Notes: a model not told the origin generated them from the letters alone. A stretch of 64,000 nt of DNA from Polynucleobacter nymphae (GCF_018882155.1 NZ_JACVPA010000001.1:930001-994000); one strand, 5' to 3'; shown: positions 53,842 to 63,696, counted from the first letter of the stretch. Numbers and translations are program-made.

Positions 53842-54585
53842 ATGTCCAAGCTGTCTGCTGCATTTGAGAGTCTTGCGCCACGCAAACCTGGCGCCCCTGC
53901 GGTCATCTTATTTTCTGGTGGCTTAGACTCTACGACGGTACTCGCCTTAGCCAAAGACTTAGGCTACGCGCCTTATGCGCTCTCAGTAGCTTATGGACAA
54001 CGCCACTCTTCTGAACTAGCGGCGGCCAAACATATTGCTAAGCAAATGGGCGTCATACGTCATGAAGTGGTCAATCTAGATCTCACCCGTTTTGGCGGCT
54101 CGGCTTTAACGGACTCATCGATTGCCCTGCCAACCACTCCTGGTAAAGATCTAGAAATTCCGATCACCTACGTGCCCGCACGTAATACGATTTTGCTGTC
54201 ACTAGCCTTGGGGTGGGCGGAGTCATTAGGTGGCTTAGATGTGTTCTATGGGGCCAATGCCTTGGATTATTCAGGCTATCCTGATTGTCGCCCTGATTAT
54301 GTTGCTTCTTTTGAACAGATGGCTAACTTGGCAACTAAAGCCGGTGTACAAGCAATTAATAATGAAAATCGCTTTCGGGTTCATGCCCCCATCATTAATT
54401 TAAGCAAGGCTGAGATTATCCAACTTGGTAGCACAATGGGTGTAGATTACTCACAAACAGTTTCTTGCTATCAAGCCAATGATTTGGGTGAAGCTTGTGG
54501 TGAGTGTGAGTCTTGTCGTCTCCGCCAAATAGGCTTTAAGCAAGCGAATGTGAGTGATCCCACTCGCTACCGCAAAAGCAAATAA
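53842..54585 (+). CDS. queC: 7-cyano-7-deazaguanine synthase
   Basis: This 247-residue ATP-pyrophosphatase makes preQ0 for queuosine. The PP-loop [10 protein letters not shown] (about 23-32) and four zinc cysteines near the C-terminus (CYQAND, CGECESC) are present, with YPDCRPDYV in between. It starts 13 bp after cpoB, a frequent arrangement in betaproteobacteria. Confidence 0.95.
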   Translation: MSKLSAAFESLAPRKPGAPAVILFSGGLDSTTVLALAKDLGYAPYALSVAYGQRHSSELAAAKHIAKQMGVIRHEVVNLDLTRFGGSALTDSSIALPTTPGKDLEIPITYVPARNTILLSLALGWAESLGGLDVFYGANALDYSGYPDCRPDYVASFEQMANLATKAGVQAINNENRFRVHAPIINLSKAEIIQLGSTMGVDYSQTVSCYQANDLGEACGECESCRLRQIGFKQANVSDPTRYRKSK

Positions 54586-54605
54586 ATTAAAATTAGCTCT
54601 TAGAT

Positions 54606-55223
54606 TTATTTATCTTGAGTTTCAAGCATACGCGCAACATAACGCGCGATCAAATCAATCTCCAGATTCACGGCATCGCCCTGCTGTAACTTACCTAAGG
54701 TAGTGCTTTGCAGTGTGTGGGGAATGATATTGATATCTACCACGCAAGCATCTGGACTGTCTTCTGTCTTGTTGACTGTCAGTGAAACGCCATTCACCAC
54801 AATCGATCCTTTGTAAGCCAAGAATGGAGCTAAGTCTTTAGGAGCCTCAATGCGGAGTAGCCAAGAACCATAAGCATCATTTGCTACTTGTGAGAAATGT
54901 GCAACTTTACCAACGCCATCGACATGCCCGCTGACTAAGTGGCCGCCCAAGCGATCATTTAAGCGCATTGCTTTTTCAAGATTCACAGGGCCTACTTTAT
55001 CTAGGCCAACTGTTTTATTGAGAGACTCGCGTGAGATATCTAAGGAGAAGGTGTTGCCTTTGAATTGTGTCGCAGTCATACAGGCACCCGCAATAGCAAT
55101 ACTATCGCCTAAAGTAACATCATCTAAGTAGCCTGCTGGGACCTCAACTTGCAAATGCAAACCATCGCCCTTCGCTTGTGCGCTTGTAATTTGACCAACA
55201 GCAGTAATGATTCCAGTAAACAT
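54606..55223 (-). CDS. ribE: riboflavin synthase, alpha subunit
   Basis: This 205-residue protein has two lumazine-binding repeats (MFTGIITAVGQ at 1-11 and GHLVSGHVDGVGKV), each a beta-barrel of about 95 residues. It dismutates two molecules of 6,7-dimethyl-8-ribityllumazine to riboflavin. It lies 9 bp downstream of ribD. The lumazine synthase is encoded elsewhere in this window (ribH). Confidence 0.95.
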   Translation of the reverse strand: MFTGIITAVGQITSAQAKGDGLHLQVEVPAGYLDDVTLGDSIAIAGACMTATQFKGNTFSLDISRESLNKTVGLDKVGPVNLEKAMRLNDRLGGHLVSGHVDGVGKVAHFSQVANDAYGSWLLRIEAPKDLAPFLAYKGSIVVNGVSLTVNKTEDSPDACVVDINIIPHTLQSTTLGKLQQGDAVNLEIDLIARYVARMLETQDK

Positions 55224-55232
55224 AGGGTGATT

Positions 55233-56348
55233 TTAGTTCTTAATTAATCTTAGCCTTAAATCAGGGCCGAATAAGCGCTGATCAATGACTTGCCAATCCT
55301 TTGGTGTATCCAAAGTAGTTGGCGTTGGCACATTGGCCATACCAATCCCTTCGCCCATGAAAAATGGGGCGTAGTAGAGTAATAACTCATCTACACAGTT
55401 TTCTCGAAGCATCGATCCATTAAGCTTAAAGCCTGACTCAATATGAATCTCATTCATCTGGCGCTCTTTGGCAAGATAAGAAAAGAGTTTTGGTAAATCT
55501 ACTTTACCAAATGCATTAGCCATCGCAATGACTTCAATACCGCGTTCCGTCAAAGCCTTAGTCTTCTCATGGTTTCCTGGTGAATTTAGATCAGCACACA
55601 CAATGAGAACTTTGGATTGATCGAGCTGATTGAGAATCTTGGCGTTTAGTGGCGTTTCCAACTTAGAATCAATAATGATTCTCCAGGGCTGACGCTGCGT
55701 TACTACATCCCTCACATTGAGAGAAGGATCATCTTCTTTGACGGTGCCCACTCCTGTAACAATTGCGCAAGCTTGTGCGCGCCAATGATGACCATCTGCT
55801 CTTGCAAGTGGTCCAGTAATCCACTGACTCTTTCCATTGGGCAATGCAGTCTTGCCATCCAAGCTGGCAGCGATTTTCATGCGGACCCAAGGAAGACCTC
55901 TTATCATCCTCGAGATAAATCCGCGATTAAGTTCCCGGGCTTCCAAGTCCAATAAACCAACTAGCACTTCAATGCCGGCTGCTTTCAAACTTTCCAACCC
56001 CTTACCTGCCACCAATGGATTGGGATCACTCATAGCGACAATCACTTTAGCTGGCTTGGCAGCAATCAGGGCATCAACACAAGGAGGTGTTTTACCGGTG
56101 TGGCTACAGGGCTCTAGTGTGACGTAGACGGTAGATCCCAGAGGATTATTGCCGTTAGATTGAGCATCAGCTAAAGCTTGAACTTCCGCATGAGCTTCTC
56201 CCACTTTTTGAGTAAAGCCGCGCCCAATGATTACGCCATCTTTCACAATGACACAGCCTACCCGCGGATTTGGGTTGGATAAATAAAGTGCTTTTTGAGC
56301 CTCGGCCAAAGCCTCGCTCATAAACTGGTGGTCAACTGCGCTGTACAT
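55233..56348 (-). CDS. ribD: bifunctional diaminohydroxyphosphoribosylaminopyrimidine deaminase / 5-amino-6-(5-phosphoribosylamino)uracil reductase
   Basis: This 371-residue enzyme has an N-terminal zinc deaminase domain (HAE at 53-55, then PCSHTGKTPPC with Cys81 and Cys90) and a C-terminal reductase domain (IAASLDGKTALPNGKSQWIT). It catalyses two early steps of riboflavin synthesis. ATG 56348 gives the standard N-terminus. Longer in-frame starts would overlap the upstream pilin gene. It appears co-transcribed with the minor pilin genes. Confidence 0.92.
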   Translation of the reverse strand: MYSAVDHQFMSEALAEAQKALYLSNPNPRVGCVIVKDGVIIGRGFTQKVGEAHAEVQALADAQSNGNNPLGSTVYVTLEPCSHTGKTPPCVDALIAAKPAKVIVAMSDPNPLVAGKGLESLKAAGIEVLVGLLDLEARELNRGFISRMIRGLPWVRMKIAASLDGKTALPNGKSQWITGPLARADGHHWRAQACAIVTGVGTVKEDDPSLNVRDVVTQRQPWRIIIDSKLETPLNAKILNQLDQSKVLIVCADLNSPGNHEKTKALTERGIEVIAMANAFGKVDLPKLFSYLAKERQMNEIHIESGFKLNGSMLRENCVDELLLYYAPFFMGEGIGMANVPTPTTLDTPKDWQVIDQRLFGPDLRLRLIKN

Positions 56349-56364
56349 GTATCTATTAAACCAT

Positions 56365-56919
56365 TCAATGACAGCGCTTGGCATCTCTGGCTGGGTCACA
56401 GATTCTCCAACGGCCACCGCTACCCAAAATAAGCTGGCGCTCAAGACTGGGCGCCCTGTCATGGCCCAAAATGAGGCGATTAGCAACGAAGCCTCCTTGA
56501 CCAGATTTAGCTGCCCCTGCTGCGTTAAACAAAATACCTCTTTTTCTAGAGTGGGGATCTACAAACTGCTGACCACCACCCTTGAAATAAATGGGTTCTA
56601 TTGCCCCTTGAGAAAACCAATATTTAGGAAGGCAGTCTGGCTTAGTAGCCTTTCCAATGCAAGCGCTCTGAATCACCCAACCACTATCCCAGCCCACTTC
56701 GGTAGACGGGGCTAGCAGAACTTGTTCACCTAGATGCAATGCTTGCTGCCGGGCAAAATGGGCATGCGCAATAAATCGTCTGGCAATAGTATCTATTTCT
56801 CGTGCAGCGATTTGGTTTTGCAAAAGTGGCATTGTGATCATCGTGATGATGGCAACAATCAATAACACTGCCATTAGTTCAAGCAAGCTACTCCCTTGGG
56901 ATGGATGATATTTATTCAA
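56365..56919 (-). CDS. type IV minor pilin, FimT/GspH-like
   Basis: This 184-residue prepilin has leader MNKYHPSQG and then SSLLELMAVLLIVAII, with Gly before the cleavage site and Glu5. The C-terminal domain is variable and has Cys pairs (ACIGKATKPDC, ICDPARDAKRC) likely to form disulfides. It would be processed by PilD and incorporated in the pilus-tip complex. It lies in a block of four minor-pilin-like genes ending just before ribD. Confidence 0.82.
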   Translation of the reverse strand: MNKYHPSQGSSLLELMAVLLIVAIITMITMPLLQNQIAAREIDTIARRFIAHAHFARQQALHLGEQVLLAPSTEVGWDSGWVIQSACIGKATKPDCLPKYWFSQGAIEPIYFKGGGQQFVDPHSRKRGILFNAAGAAKSGQGGFVANRLILGHDRAPSLERQLILGSGGRWRICDPARDAKRCH

Positions 56920-57241
56920 ATACTTGCCGCCAATTTAAGCGTGTAGTGACGCCTGATTTTTCATCTAGAGCAAGCTGTACTTGAATTGCTGGTTTATGTT
57001 TGCTGGTAATTAACCAAATGTCTTTAGAAATAGCTTGAATAAAACAGGGGTTTTCACTTAATACAGAAAGAGTAGCGAGATTTTTCTCGCAATCTAATAC
57101 TGCTTTTTCTGCGGCAATAAAATTTTTCTGCGCCATCTCAATCGTTTTGAGTTCAATCATTCGTAGCGCAGTTAAGCGCTCTAGATGAATCACTAAGGAT
57201 GCGCAGAGAAGCAACAAGGAGATTACCCAAGCAAGAATCAT
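56912..57241 (-). CDS. PilX-position small membrane protein
   Basis: This 109-residue protein has one N-terminal membrane helix (LAWVISLLLLCASLVI) followed by an Ala/Glu/Lys helix (AAEKAVLDCEKN), as in PilX-type minor pilins, but no prepilin leader is present. It overlaps the genes on both sides by 4-8 bp. By position it replaces PilX between PilW- and FimT-like genes. Function is inferred from context only. Confidence 0.6.
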   Translation of the reverse strand: MILAWVISLLLLCASLVIHLERLTALRMIELKTIEMAQKNFIAAEKAVLDCEKNLATLSVLSENPCFIQAISKDIWLITSKHKPAIQVQLALDEKSGVTTRLNWRQVFE

Positions 57242-57864
57242 GGCAGGTTCCTCGTGCTAAAGGTGCGCTCCAGGCCTATATTTAATGAGGCTCCATCGGT
57301 CATTTGCAAACTCACTTTAAAAAGTTTTTGAGGAGTTGCTTTGTCTTGAATGGTGAGCTCTTCAATCCATAACGCATTCACTCCATTCATCAAGGTTGTA
57401 TTTTGCAAACGTCCTTGGCGATCCAGTGATTGGCAAATCAAAGATCCGCCGTTCACCTTTGCGCCCTTAGTAATGCTAGCCTGTCTATCTACCAAAAATC
57501 CTTGACGTGCTGAACCATTCTTGGTGCGCTCTTGATTGAGTACATTACCAATACAGTCAAAATCAATCCCAGTAGATAGCTCGTGTTGTACCGTCAAAGA
57601 ATCAGATCCTCGGTAGCCTGTTTTTTTCTGAACTACAATCCATTGATCTACTTGCTTGCGCTGCTGCGTAGAATAAATATTGCGATATCCCGCCATTCGC
57701 AGTGCCCGACCAATGAGCTCAAATGCCCGCTCTGCTTCAGAAATAAGAGATTGTCTTTTTTCATACTCAATTTGTTTAGCTATCAAATCAGCGCTGGTTT
57801 TTAAGAGTGGGTTTAGAAGCAACATGCTGAGCGCGATTGCGACTAGACACTCGAGTAGATTCAT
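57238..57864 (-). CDS. PilW-like minor pilin, apparently without a leader peptide
   Basis: This 208-residue protein starts MNLLECLVAIALSMLLLNPLL. With Met as residue 1 it has Glu5 and a pilin-like hydrophobic helix, but no basic leader ending in Gly. In-frame codons upstream reach a stop within seven codons, with no usable start. The rest (AFELIGRALRMAGYRN) is typical of PilW. It overlaps the PilV-like gene by 77 bp, so a frameshift in this region is possible. Confidence 0.65.
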   Translation of the reverse strand: MNLLECLVAIALSMLLLNPLLKTSADLIAKQIEYEKRQSLISEAERAFELIGRALRMAGYRNIYSTQQRKQVDQWIVVQKKTGYRGSDSLTVQHELSTGIDFDCIGNVLNQERTKNGSARQGFLVDRQASITKGAKVNGGSLICQSLDRQGRLQNTTLMNGVNALWIEELTIQDKATPQKLFKVSLQMTDGASLNIGLERTFSTRNLP

Positions 57865-58108
57865 GGATTTGGCCTTTGTTATTTATGCTAATGCTTGCTC
57901 TAGCGTGCTCACTTACTTCAAAAGCATCGAATTCCCTTTGTAGTAGGACTCTTTTGCTTTCTGTTTGAGTACTGCGTAAAGCTAAGTTTTGGTAGGCACC
58001 GACCGAGGTCATCCACGCCGACAAAATGAGTCCCATGGCTACCAAGACTTCTAACAAGACAAAGCCCTGAGAGTGATCAATTTGAGGGGCTTGGCATGGT
58101 TGGCGCAT
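57788..58108 (-). CDS. PilV-like minor pilin
   Basis: This 106-residue protein has a prepilin motif, SQG followed by FVLLEVLVAMGL, with Glu5. Its body is shorter than typical PilV and ends with a basic tail. ATG 58108 gives a 17-residue leader; a longer extension to 58297 would run into the divergent ribBA gene. No strong Shine-Dalgarno was found. It heads the minor pilin block. Confidence 0.65.
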   Translation of the reverse strand: MRQPCQAPQIDHSQGFVLLEVLVAMGLILSAWMTSVGAYQNLALRSTQTESKRVLLQREFDAFEVSEHARASISINNKGQIHESTRVSSRNRAQHVASKPTLKNQR

Positions 58109-58232
58109 GCGAGTATTTTCAGAGGGTCTGCCAGCCCTTAAAAGACCTTGCCCGAGCTCTTTGCTGTCTGAAAGTCGGCATATTCCTGTAGGACGCCACA
58201 GTAATTGTCTGCTCAGCTTAAAATAGAGGGCT

Positions 58233-59372
58233 ATGCCAAATACCCTTTCCTCCACAGAAGAAATTATTGCTGACCTGCGCGCCGGCAAGATGGTCATTCT
58301 CGTTGACGAAGAAGATCGTGAAAACGAGGGTGATCTGGTTTTGGCTGCTGATCATGTGACAGCTGAAGCGGTTAACTTTATGGCTAAGCATGGTCGTGGT
58401 CTGATTTGCCTGACTTTGACCCGTGAGCGTTGCCAACAATTAAACCTGCCACTGATGGTGCGCGATAACGGCACTTCGATGGGAACAAATTTCACGGTCT
58501 CGATTGAAGCTGCTGCTGGTGTCACTACTGGCATCTCCGCTGCAGACCGTGCCCTAACCATTAAAACCGCTGTGGCTCCGAATGCTAAGCCAAACGATTT
58601 AGTACAACCAGGTCATATCTTCCCGCTTATGGCTCAACCAGGTGGCGTTCTGATTCGCTCAGGCCATACTGAAGCGGGATGTGATCTAGCGGCAATGGCC
58701 GGTTGTTCACCAACTTCTGTGATTTGCGAAATCATGAAAGATGATGGCAGCATGGCTCGCCTACCAGACCTTTTCGAATTTGCTAAAGAGCATCAACTCA
58801 AGATCGGTAGCATTGCTGATTTAATTCAATACCGCAGCCAACATGAAAGTATTGTGGTGCGCGAAGGTAAGCGTGAATTTATTACTCCTTGGGGAAAATT
58901 CGAAGGTATTATCTATCGCGATACCCCAAGCTCAGGCGTACATATTGCTTTGGTGCATGGCAAACCCACTGAAACGCAAGAAACTTTGGTGCGTGTTCAT
59001 GAGCCTGTAACGGTATTAGATTTCTTAGACTCACAGGTTAGCAACCACTCTTGGCCGCTTGCACAAGCATTACAGCAAATAGCTGCAGCTCCAGCAGGCG
59101 TTGCAGTACTGCTCAATGCTGCAGGTATAGCAGCACCTAACGATCAAGATTGGTTGGCTCAATTTCAGAAGCTCAACCAATCAAAAGACGAAGTAAAAAA
59201 GCCATTGGCACGTAAAACAGATTTTAGAAGCTATGGCATTGGCGCCCAGATTTTAAAAGATATTGGTGTTGGCAAAATGCGCTTACTTGCTAATCCAAAT
59301 CCCGTACCAAGCCTATCTGGTTACAAACTAGAAGTGACAAGCTACCAACCATACAAAGCAGCTAAACCTTGA
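58233..59372 (+). CDS. ribBA: 3,4-dihydroxy-2-butanone-4-phosphate synthase with degenerate GTP cyclohydrolase II domain
   Basis: This 379-residue protein has an intact N-terminal DHBP synthase domain (VDEEDRENEGDLV at 24-36, HTEAGCDLAAM at 145-155). The C-terminal half (about 210-379) has the GTP cyclohydrolase II shape (YGIGAQIL) but contains no cysteine. The three zinc cysteines of functional GCHII are therefore missing, and so is the NQEGRGIGL-like arginine motif. It probably makes only the four-carbon precursor of riboflavin. It heads a run with ribH and nusB. Confidence 0.9.
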   Translation: MPNTLSSTEEIIADLRAGKMVILVDEEDRENEGDLVLAADHVTAEAVNFMAKHGRGLICLTLTRERCQQLNLPLMVRDNGTSMGTNFTVSIEAAAGVTTGISAADRALTIKTAVAPNAKPNDLVQPGHIFPLMAQPGGVLIRSGHTEAGCDLAAMAGCSPTSVICEIMKDDGSMARLPDLFEFAKEHQLKIGSIADLIQYRSQHESIVVREGKREFITPWGKFEGIIYRDTPSSGVHIALVHGKPTETQETLVRVHEPVTVLDFLDSQVSNHSWPLAQALQQIAAAPAGVAVLLNAAGIAAPNDQDWLAQFQKLNQSKDEVKKPLARKTDFRSYGIGAQILKDIGVGKMRLLANPNPVPSLSGYKLEVTSYQPYKAAKP

Positions 59373-59405
59373 ACTCCTTAGAAACTCATCTAGAAAATAT
59401 TGATT

Positions 59406-59918
59406 ATGACCAACTCTAACAATGACTTTGTAGGCGTACTAGAGGCAGACCTCAATGGTCAAGATCTTCGAATTGGCATTGTGCAAGCTCGCTTTAATGA
59501 AGCGCATTGTGTAGCTCTCACAAATGCTTGTATTAAAGAATTGGTTAATTTAGGTGTTGCTCAAGCGGATATCAAATTAGTAACCGTACCTGGCGCGCTT
59601 GAAATTCCATTTGCGCTACAAAAATTAGTGGAGACTGGTGAGTTTGATGGCTTAGTGGCGCTTGGCGCAGTGATTCGTGGTGAGACTTATCACTTCGAAC
59701 TCGTCTCAAATGAATCGGCTGCGGGAATCACCCGTATCTCAATTGAATCCGGTCTGCCTATTGCAAATGGTGTGCTAACTTGCGATACCGATGAACAAGC
59801 ACAAGTTCGCGTAGAGGTAAAAGGCGCAGATTGCGCCAGAGCTGTAGTAGAAATGGCCAACCTGGCTTTAGCACTGACTCCCGATATTGATATCGAAATC
59901 AACTCTAGTGAAGAGTAA
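59406..59918 (+). CDS. ribH: 6,7-dimethyl-8-ribityllumazine synthase
   Basis: This 170-residue enzyme condenses the pyrimidine and four-carbon units. [26 protein letters not shown] and the [15 protein letters not shown] segment containing the catalytic His are conserved, as is [11 protein letters not shown]. It usually forms pentamers or 60-mer capsids. ATG 59406 is preferred to TTG two codons earlier. It lies 33 bp after ribBA and 8 bp before nusB. Confidence 0.95.
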   Translation: MTNSNNDFVGVLEADLNGQDLRIGIVQARFNEAHCVALTNACIKELVNLGVAQADIKLVTVPGALEIPFALQKLVETGEFDGLVALGAVIRGETYHFELVSNESAAGITRISIESGLPIANGVLTCDTDEQAQVRVEVKGADCARAVVEMANLALALTPDIDIEINSSEE

Positions 59919-59926
59919 TTATTCTC

Positions 59927-60439
59927 ATGCCTAAATCTAGTCTTAACTCTTCCAATCCTGATGCAACAAAGGAAGTGAAATCAGTAGTTCCCAAGCGCTC
60001 ACTGACCCCACGTCGTCGTGCTCGTGAATATGCTTTGCAAGGCGTTTATCAAAGTCTAGTAGTACGCCGTGCAGGCAGCTTACCGAATAGCGCCTCCATT
60101 GCAAAACAATTAGCTGAAGACCCCGCATTTCGTCGCTGTCAATTAGAGCTATTCCAAGGTATCTTTGAAGGTGTTCTAGAGCGTACCGATGAATTAGAAG
60201 CGCTGATAACTCCAGCGCTTGATCGCCCAATCAATGAACTCTCCCCGGTAGAACACGCTGCGCTATTAATCGGTACTTACGAATTAGCAGTAGATCTTTC
60301 TGTGCCCTATAAGGTTGCAATTAATGAAGCGGTAGAGCTTGCTAAAACTTTTGGCGGTACTGACGGACATAAATATGTCAATGGCGTACTTGACCTACTG
60401 GCTAAATCATTACGCAGCACTGAGATTGCAGCAGCTTAA
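59927..60439 (+). CDS. nusB: transcription antitermination factor NusB
   Basis: This 170-residue all-helical protein has the core RRRAREYALQGVYQSL and ELSPVEHAALLIGTYEL with VAINEAVELAKTFGG, all typical of NusB. It binds BoxA RNA with NusE and is needed for rRNA antitermination. The first 25 residues are a longer tail than in E. coli. It is convergent with trmB, with only 29 bp between. Confidence 0.94.
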   Translation: MPKSSLNSSNPDATKEVKSVVPKRSLTPRRRAREYALQGVYQSLVVRRAGSLPNSASIAKQLAEDPAFRRCQLELFQGIFEGVLERTDELEALITPALDRPINELSPVEHAALLIGTYELAVDLSVPYKVAINEAVELAKTFGGTDGHKYVNGVLDLLAKSLRSTEIAAA

Positions 60440-60468
60440 ATCATGCAGTGTGGTTTACACACCCAGAT

Positions 60469-61275
60469 TTACTTTTTTTGATAAACCAAATCCCAAACAC
60501 CATGTCCTAGTTTGATCCCACGGGTTTCAAACTTGGTCACGGGCCGGTAAGAAGGTCGCTCAACATAGCCTGGCTGCTCAGAATGCAGTTGCTCCAAGCT
60601 AGGCTTAAATTCATTGGTAATTTCACCTGGTTTGGCAATATCTTCATCGGTAAATGTTTCCACCTTGACCAAATGAGTTGAAGTATTTTGCAAAGTATCT
60701 TCGTTATTTAAAACTAACAGCATCTGCTCAGCATAGTTATGCCAATCTGTTGCCAAATGAAGATAAGCGTCTGGCTTTAATTTAGATACTAATAAGCGCA
60801 CAAACTCAGCCTGAATGAGACGGCGCTTGTGATGGCGCTTCTTATGCCAAGGATCAGCAAAATAAATATGAATACCGTCCAAAGCATTCGGAGCAATCAT
60901 TTTTTCTAAGACCTCAACTGCGTCATGGCGAATCAGGCGCAAATTCGTGAGTTGATTTTCACCAATCAGTTTTAGTAGTGCGCCTACACCAGGTGTGTGC
61001 ACCTCAATCGCTAGAAAATCGTCTGTATTTCGAGTAGCTGCAATTTTGGCAGTGGTCTCACCCATACCAAATCCAATTTCCAAAATCTTGGGATTGGTTG
61101 AGCCTGCGAATACAGCGATGAGATCTAATGGCTCATCTTGAAATGGCAAAAGATACTGAGGGCCTAATTCATCAATAGCACGCTGTTGACCAACAGTAGT
61201 TCTACCAGCCCTTAAGACAAAAGAGCGAATGCGCTCAAATCGTTTTGCTGATTTTTCTAGCCCTTGCTGCGTCAA
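60469..61275 (-). CDS. trmB: tRNA (guanine-N7-)-methyltransferase
   Basis: This 268-residue SAM methyltransferase modifies G46 in the tRNA variable loop. It shows [16 protein letters not shown] (SAM motif I), the family's [18 protein letters not shown] and a C-terminal [15 protein letters not shown]. It begins 1 bp from the end of the epimerase gene, so the two may be co-transcribed. A short GTGTG/CACAC inverted repeat lies at 60448-60462, before the convergent nusB end. Confidence 0.95.
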   Translation of the reverse strand: MTQQGLEKSAKRFERIRSFVLRAGRTTVGQQRAIDELGPQYLLPFQDEPLDLIAVFAGSTNPKILEIGFGMGETTAKIAATRNTDDFLAIEVHTPGVGALLKLIGENQLTNLRLIRHDAVEVLEKMIAPNALDGIHIYFADPWHKKRHHKRRLIQAEFVRLLVSKLKPDAYLHLATDWHNYAEQMLLVLNNEDTLQNTSTHLVKVETFTDEDIAKPGEITNEFKPSLEQLHSEQPGYVERPSYRPVTKFETRGIKLGHGVWDLVYQKK

Positions 61276-61276
61276 C

Positions 61277-62212
61277 TTAAGCTACAACTTTCCTAAAGTA
61301 GGCAATCGTCTCTTTAAGGCCATCTTCTAGATTAACCTTTGGCTGCCAGCCAAGTTTTGCTTTAGCTAAATCAATATTAGGCTGGCGCTGCTTTGGATCA
61401 TCCGAAGGTAATGGTTGATGAATGATCTTCGATTTACTGCCTGAGAGCTTTAGTACTGCCTCAGCTAACTGGAGCATGGTGAACTCACCAGGATTGCCAA
61501 TATTGACTGGTCCTGTAAAGCCCTTCTCACTATCCATCATTTTGACCATGGCATCGATCAAGTCATCGACATAGCAAAAGCTTCTGGTTTGCTGCCCATC
61601 ACCATAAATGGTGATGTCTTTACCTTGCAGCGCTTGCACGATGAAGTTACTCACTACGCGCCCATCATTAGGGTGCATGCGTGGTCCATAAGTATTAAAG
61701 ATTCGAACTACTTTGATATCTAAGTTGTGCTGACGGTTGTAATCAAAAAAGAGGGTTTCAGCACAGCGCTTACCTTCGTCGTAGCAAGAGCGGATACCGA
61801 TGGGATTGACCTTGCCCCAATATTCCTCTGGCTGAGGATGGACTTCTGGGTCACCATACACCTCACTAGTAGAAGCTTGTAAAATCCGAGCGCGCGTTCT
61901 TTTGGCAAGGCCGAGCATATTAATGGCCCCGTGCACACTAGTCTTAGTAGTCTGTACAGGGTCATATTGATAATGCACTGGGGAAGCTGGGCAAGCTAAG
62001 TTATAGATTTGGTTTGTTTCTACATAGAGCGGAAAAGTTACATCGTGACGCATGAGCTCTAAACGGGGATTGGGTAATAAGTGCGCCAAGTTTTCTTTAG
62101 TGCCCGTAAAGTAGTTATCCACCACCAAAACATCATTACCTTCTTTGAGAAGTTTCTCAGTTAAGTGAGAGCCTAAGAAGCCTGCGCCGCCAGTGATGAG
62201 GATTTTATTCAT
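61277..62212 (-). CDS. UDP-glucuronate decarboxylase (UDP-xylose synthase)
   Basis: This 311-residue extended SDR converts UDP-glucuronic acid to UDP-xylose. NAD-binding GGAGFLG (8-14), STSEVYGDP and the unusually typical SCYDEGKR (Tyr144, Lys148) match UXS proteins. [15 protein letters not shown] and [11 protein letters not shown] are also family-specific. It lies near uppP and trmB, about 28 kb from the main glycan locus, but could supply a pentose to it. Confidence 0.9.
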   Translation of the reverse strand: MNKILITGGAGFLGSHLTEKLLKEGNDVLVVDNYFTGTKENLAHLLPNPRLELMRHDVTFPLYVETNQIYNLACPASPVHYQYDPVQTTKTSVHGAINMLGLAKRTRARILQASTSEVYGDPEVHPQPEEYWGKVNPIGIRSCYDEGKRCAETLFFDYNRQHNLDIKVVRIFNTYGPRMHPNDGRVVSNFIVQALQGKDITIYGDGQQTRSFCYVDDLIDAMVKMMDSEKGFTGPVNIGNPGEFTMLQLAEAVLKLSGSKSKIIHQPLPSDDPKQRQPNIDLAKAKLGWQPKVNLEDGLKETIAYFRKVVA

Positions 62213-62241
62213 GATCTATTCTTTATAAAAGTTATTTTATT

Positions 62242-62697
62242 TTAACGGCGATGGAGGTGCCAACCAGCAGACCAATAGGCATAAACAACTTCGCCTAAAA
62301 CAATGGATAAGGAGGTCATGAAAGAGGTTAATCCCAGTACGAAGGTCCATACAACATAATCGGTCTTTAAAGAACGCACTGCACCGGCCTGAAAAAAGAA
62401 GAGCTCTAATACTGTGACAGAAATAAATACCCCACTTAAGACGACAAAAAAGATAGCCAGCGTGCACAAGCGTCCCCGAATCTTTGCTTCGTTAGCTTCA
62501 ATTCGCATATGCCTAATCACACTCTCGTCGGTGACTAAACCGTCTTGAATCTTTTCCTGAATTGCTCGCATGCGATCAACCGTTCTAGCCAGACGAGTAG
62601 AAATGGCGTTAAACAGAGTAGCAACTGCAGTCAGCAAGAAAACCGGCGCTAGTGCTAACTGAATATTATTAGTAATTGTGTCAATTGATGGATCCAT
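62242..62697 (-). CDS. DUF2721-family membrane protein
   Basis: The 151 residues show three hydrophobic helices and the family's LALAPVFLLTAVATLFNAIS followed by RLARTVDRMRAI. The function of DUF2721 is unknown. It lies between uppP and the UDP-xylose synthase gene, 35 bp after uppP. Confidence 0.85.
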   Translation of the reverse strand: MDPSIDTITNNIQLALAPVFLLTAVATLFNAISTRLARTVDRMRAIQEKIQDGLVTDESVIRHMRIEANEAKIRGRLCTLAIFFVVLSGVFISVTVLELFFFQAGAVRSLKTDYVVWTFVLGLTSFMTSLSIVLGEVVYAYWSAGWHLHRR

Positions 62698-62732
62698 CTT
62701 GAGTTCTGTTTTCCTTATAATTTTTTAAATGG

Positions 62733-63578
62733 TTAATGCGACCAGGCGATCAAACCACTATAGGCAGTAATTAACACCAAAAGCCCGAATGCAATTCGGT
62801 ACCAAGCAAATGGAATGAAATTGTGGTGCGCTACATAATGAATGAGCCAGCGAACACAAATAAATGCAGAGATAAAGGCGGCAACAAAACCAATGACTGT
62901 TGCAAGTGCAAATTCTCCTGAGAATGGAACTGGCGCCTTCCAAAGCTTCAGTAACTCGTAAGCAGTGGCCCCACCTATGACTGGAATCGCCAGGAAGAAA
63001 GAAAATTCTGTAGCTACTGCCCGAGGCAATCCAAATAGCATGCCACCAATAATGGTTGCTCCTGAGCGTGAGGTACCAGGTATTAATGCAGCACACTGCG
63101 CTAGACCAACTTTTAGCGCATCCAATGGTGAAAGATCGTCAACTGAATGGATGTGACTCTTAGCAAGAGTGATTTTTTCTTGACGACGCTCTGCCCAGAA
63201 AATAATTAAACCGCCCACGATGAAAGCACTCGCTACTGGTATCGGTGAAAACAAAACTGCTTTGATATGCTTGCCAAATATAAATGCCAGCCCCATTGCC
63301 GGAGCCGATGCGATTAACAAGTTCAGAATAAAGCGGCGGGAATTAGCACTGGTGGTAATAGATAGCGCAACTTTTAGAAGCTTTTCGCGAAACTCCCAGC
63401 AGACCGCCAAAATTGCACCGAACTGAATAATGACTTCAAAGGCCTTACCTCGCTCATCGTTGAAATCAAGCAAATCGCCCACCAAGATAAGATGCCCAGT
63501 GCTGGAGATTGGCAAAAACTCGGTTAAGCCCTCTACCACCCCCAGAATGACTACCTTTATTAATAAAATTAGATCCAT
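62733..63578 (-). CDS. uppP: undecaprenyl-diphosphatase
   Basis: This 281-residue membrane enzyme recycles undecaprenyl diphosphate to the monophosphate carrier. The family signatures are [17 protein letters not shown] with catalytic Glu/Ser and [14 protein letters not shown]. Seven or eight helices are predicted. ATG 63578 is used; a TTG two codons earlier is unlikely. The carrier it regenerates is needed by the glycan locus at 1-33 kb and by peptidoglycan synthesis. Confidence 0.94.
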   Translation of the reverse strand: MDLILLIKVVILGVVEGLTEFLPISSTGHLILVGDLLDFNDERGKAFEVIIQFGAILAVCWEFREKLLKVALSITTSANSRRFILNLLIASAPAMGLAFIFGKHIKAVLFSPIPVASAFIVGGLIIFWAERRQEKITLAKSHIHSVDDLSPLDALKVGLAQCAALIPGTSRSGATIIGGMLFGLPRAVATEFSFFLAIPVIGGATAYELLKLWKAPVPFSGEFALATVIGFVAAFISAFICVRWLIHYVAHHNFIPFAWYRIAFGLLVLITAYSGLIAWSH

Positions 63579-63696
63579 CAGCAAATTTTATAGACTTATG
63601 GGCAATGCAAGTGAATTTGGCAAAATAGTAGCTAAATAGGCAGTTTGAATGAATTGGCTTTAAACTTCATGGCACATTGAAAAGTATCCGAATTAG

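Noticed and set aside
56349..56486. Longer RibD starting at 56486
   Set aside because: The extra residues would be antiparallel-free overlap with the end of the FimT-like gene and do not resemble RibD. The domain begins right after ATG 56348.
58109..58232. FMN riboswitch upstream of ribBA
   Set aside because: The 124-bp gap is short, and I could not find the conserved RFN-element segments in either strand.
58109..58297. Longer PilV-like protein starting at 58297
   Set aside because: It would overlap the divergent ribBA start, and the prepilin leader is complete from ATG 58108.
60448..60462. Terminator between nusB and trmB
   Set aside because: The GTGTG/CACAC repeat has only a 5-bp stem and no adjacent T-run, so it is not convincing as a terminator.
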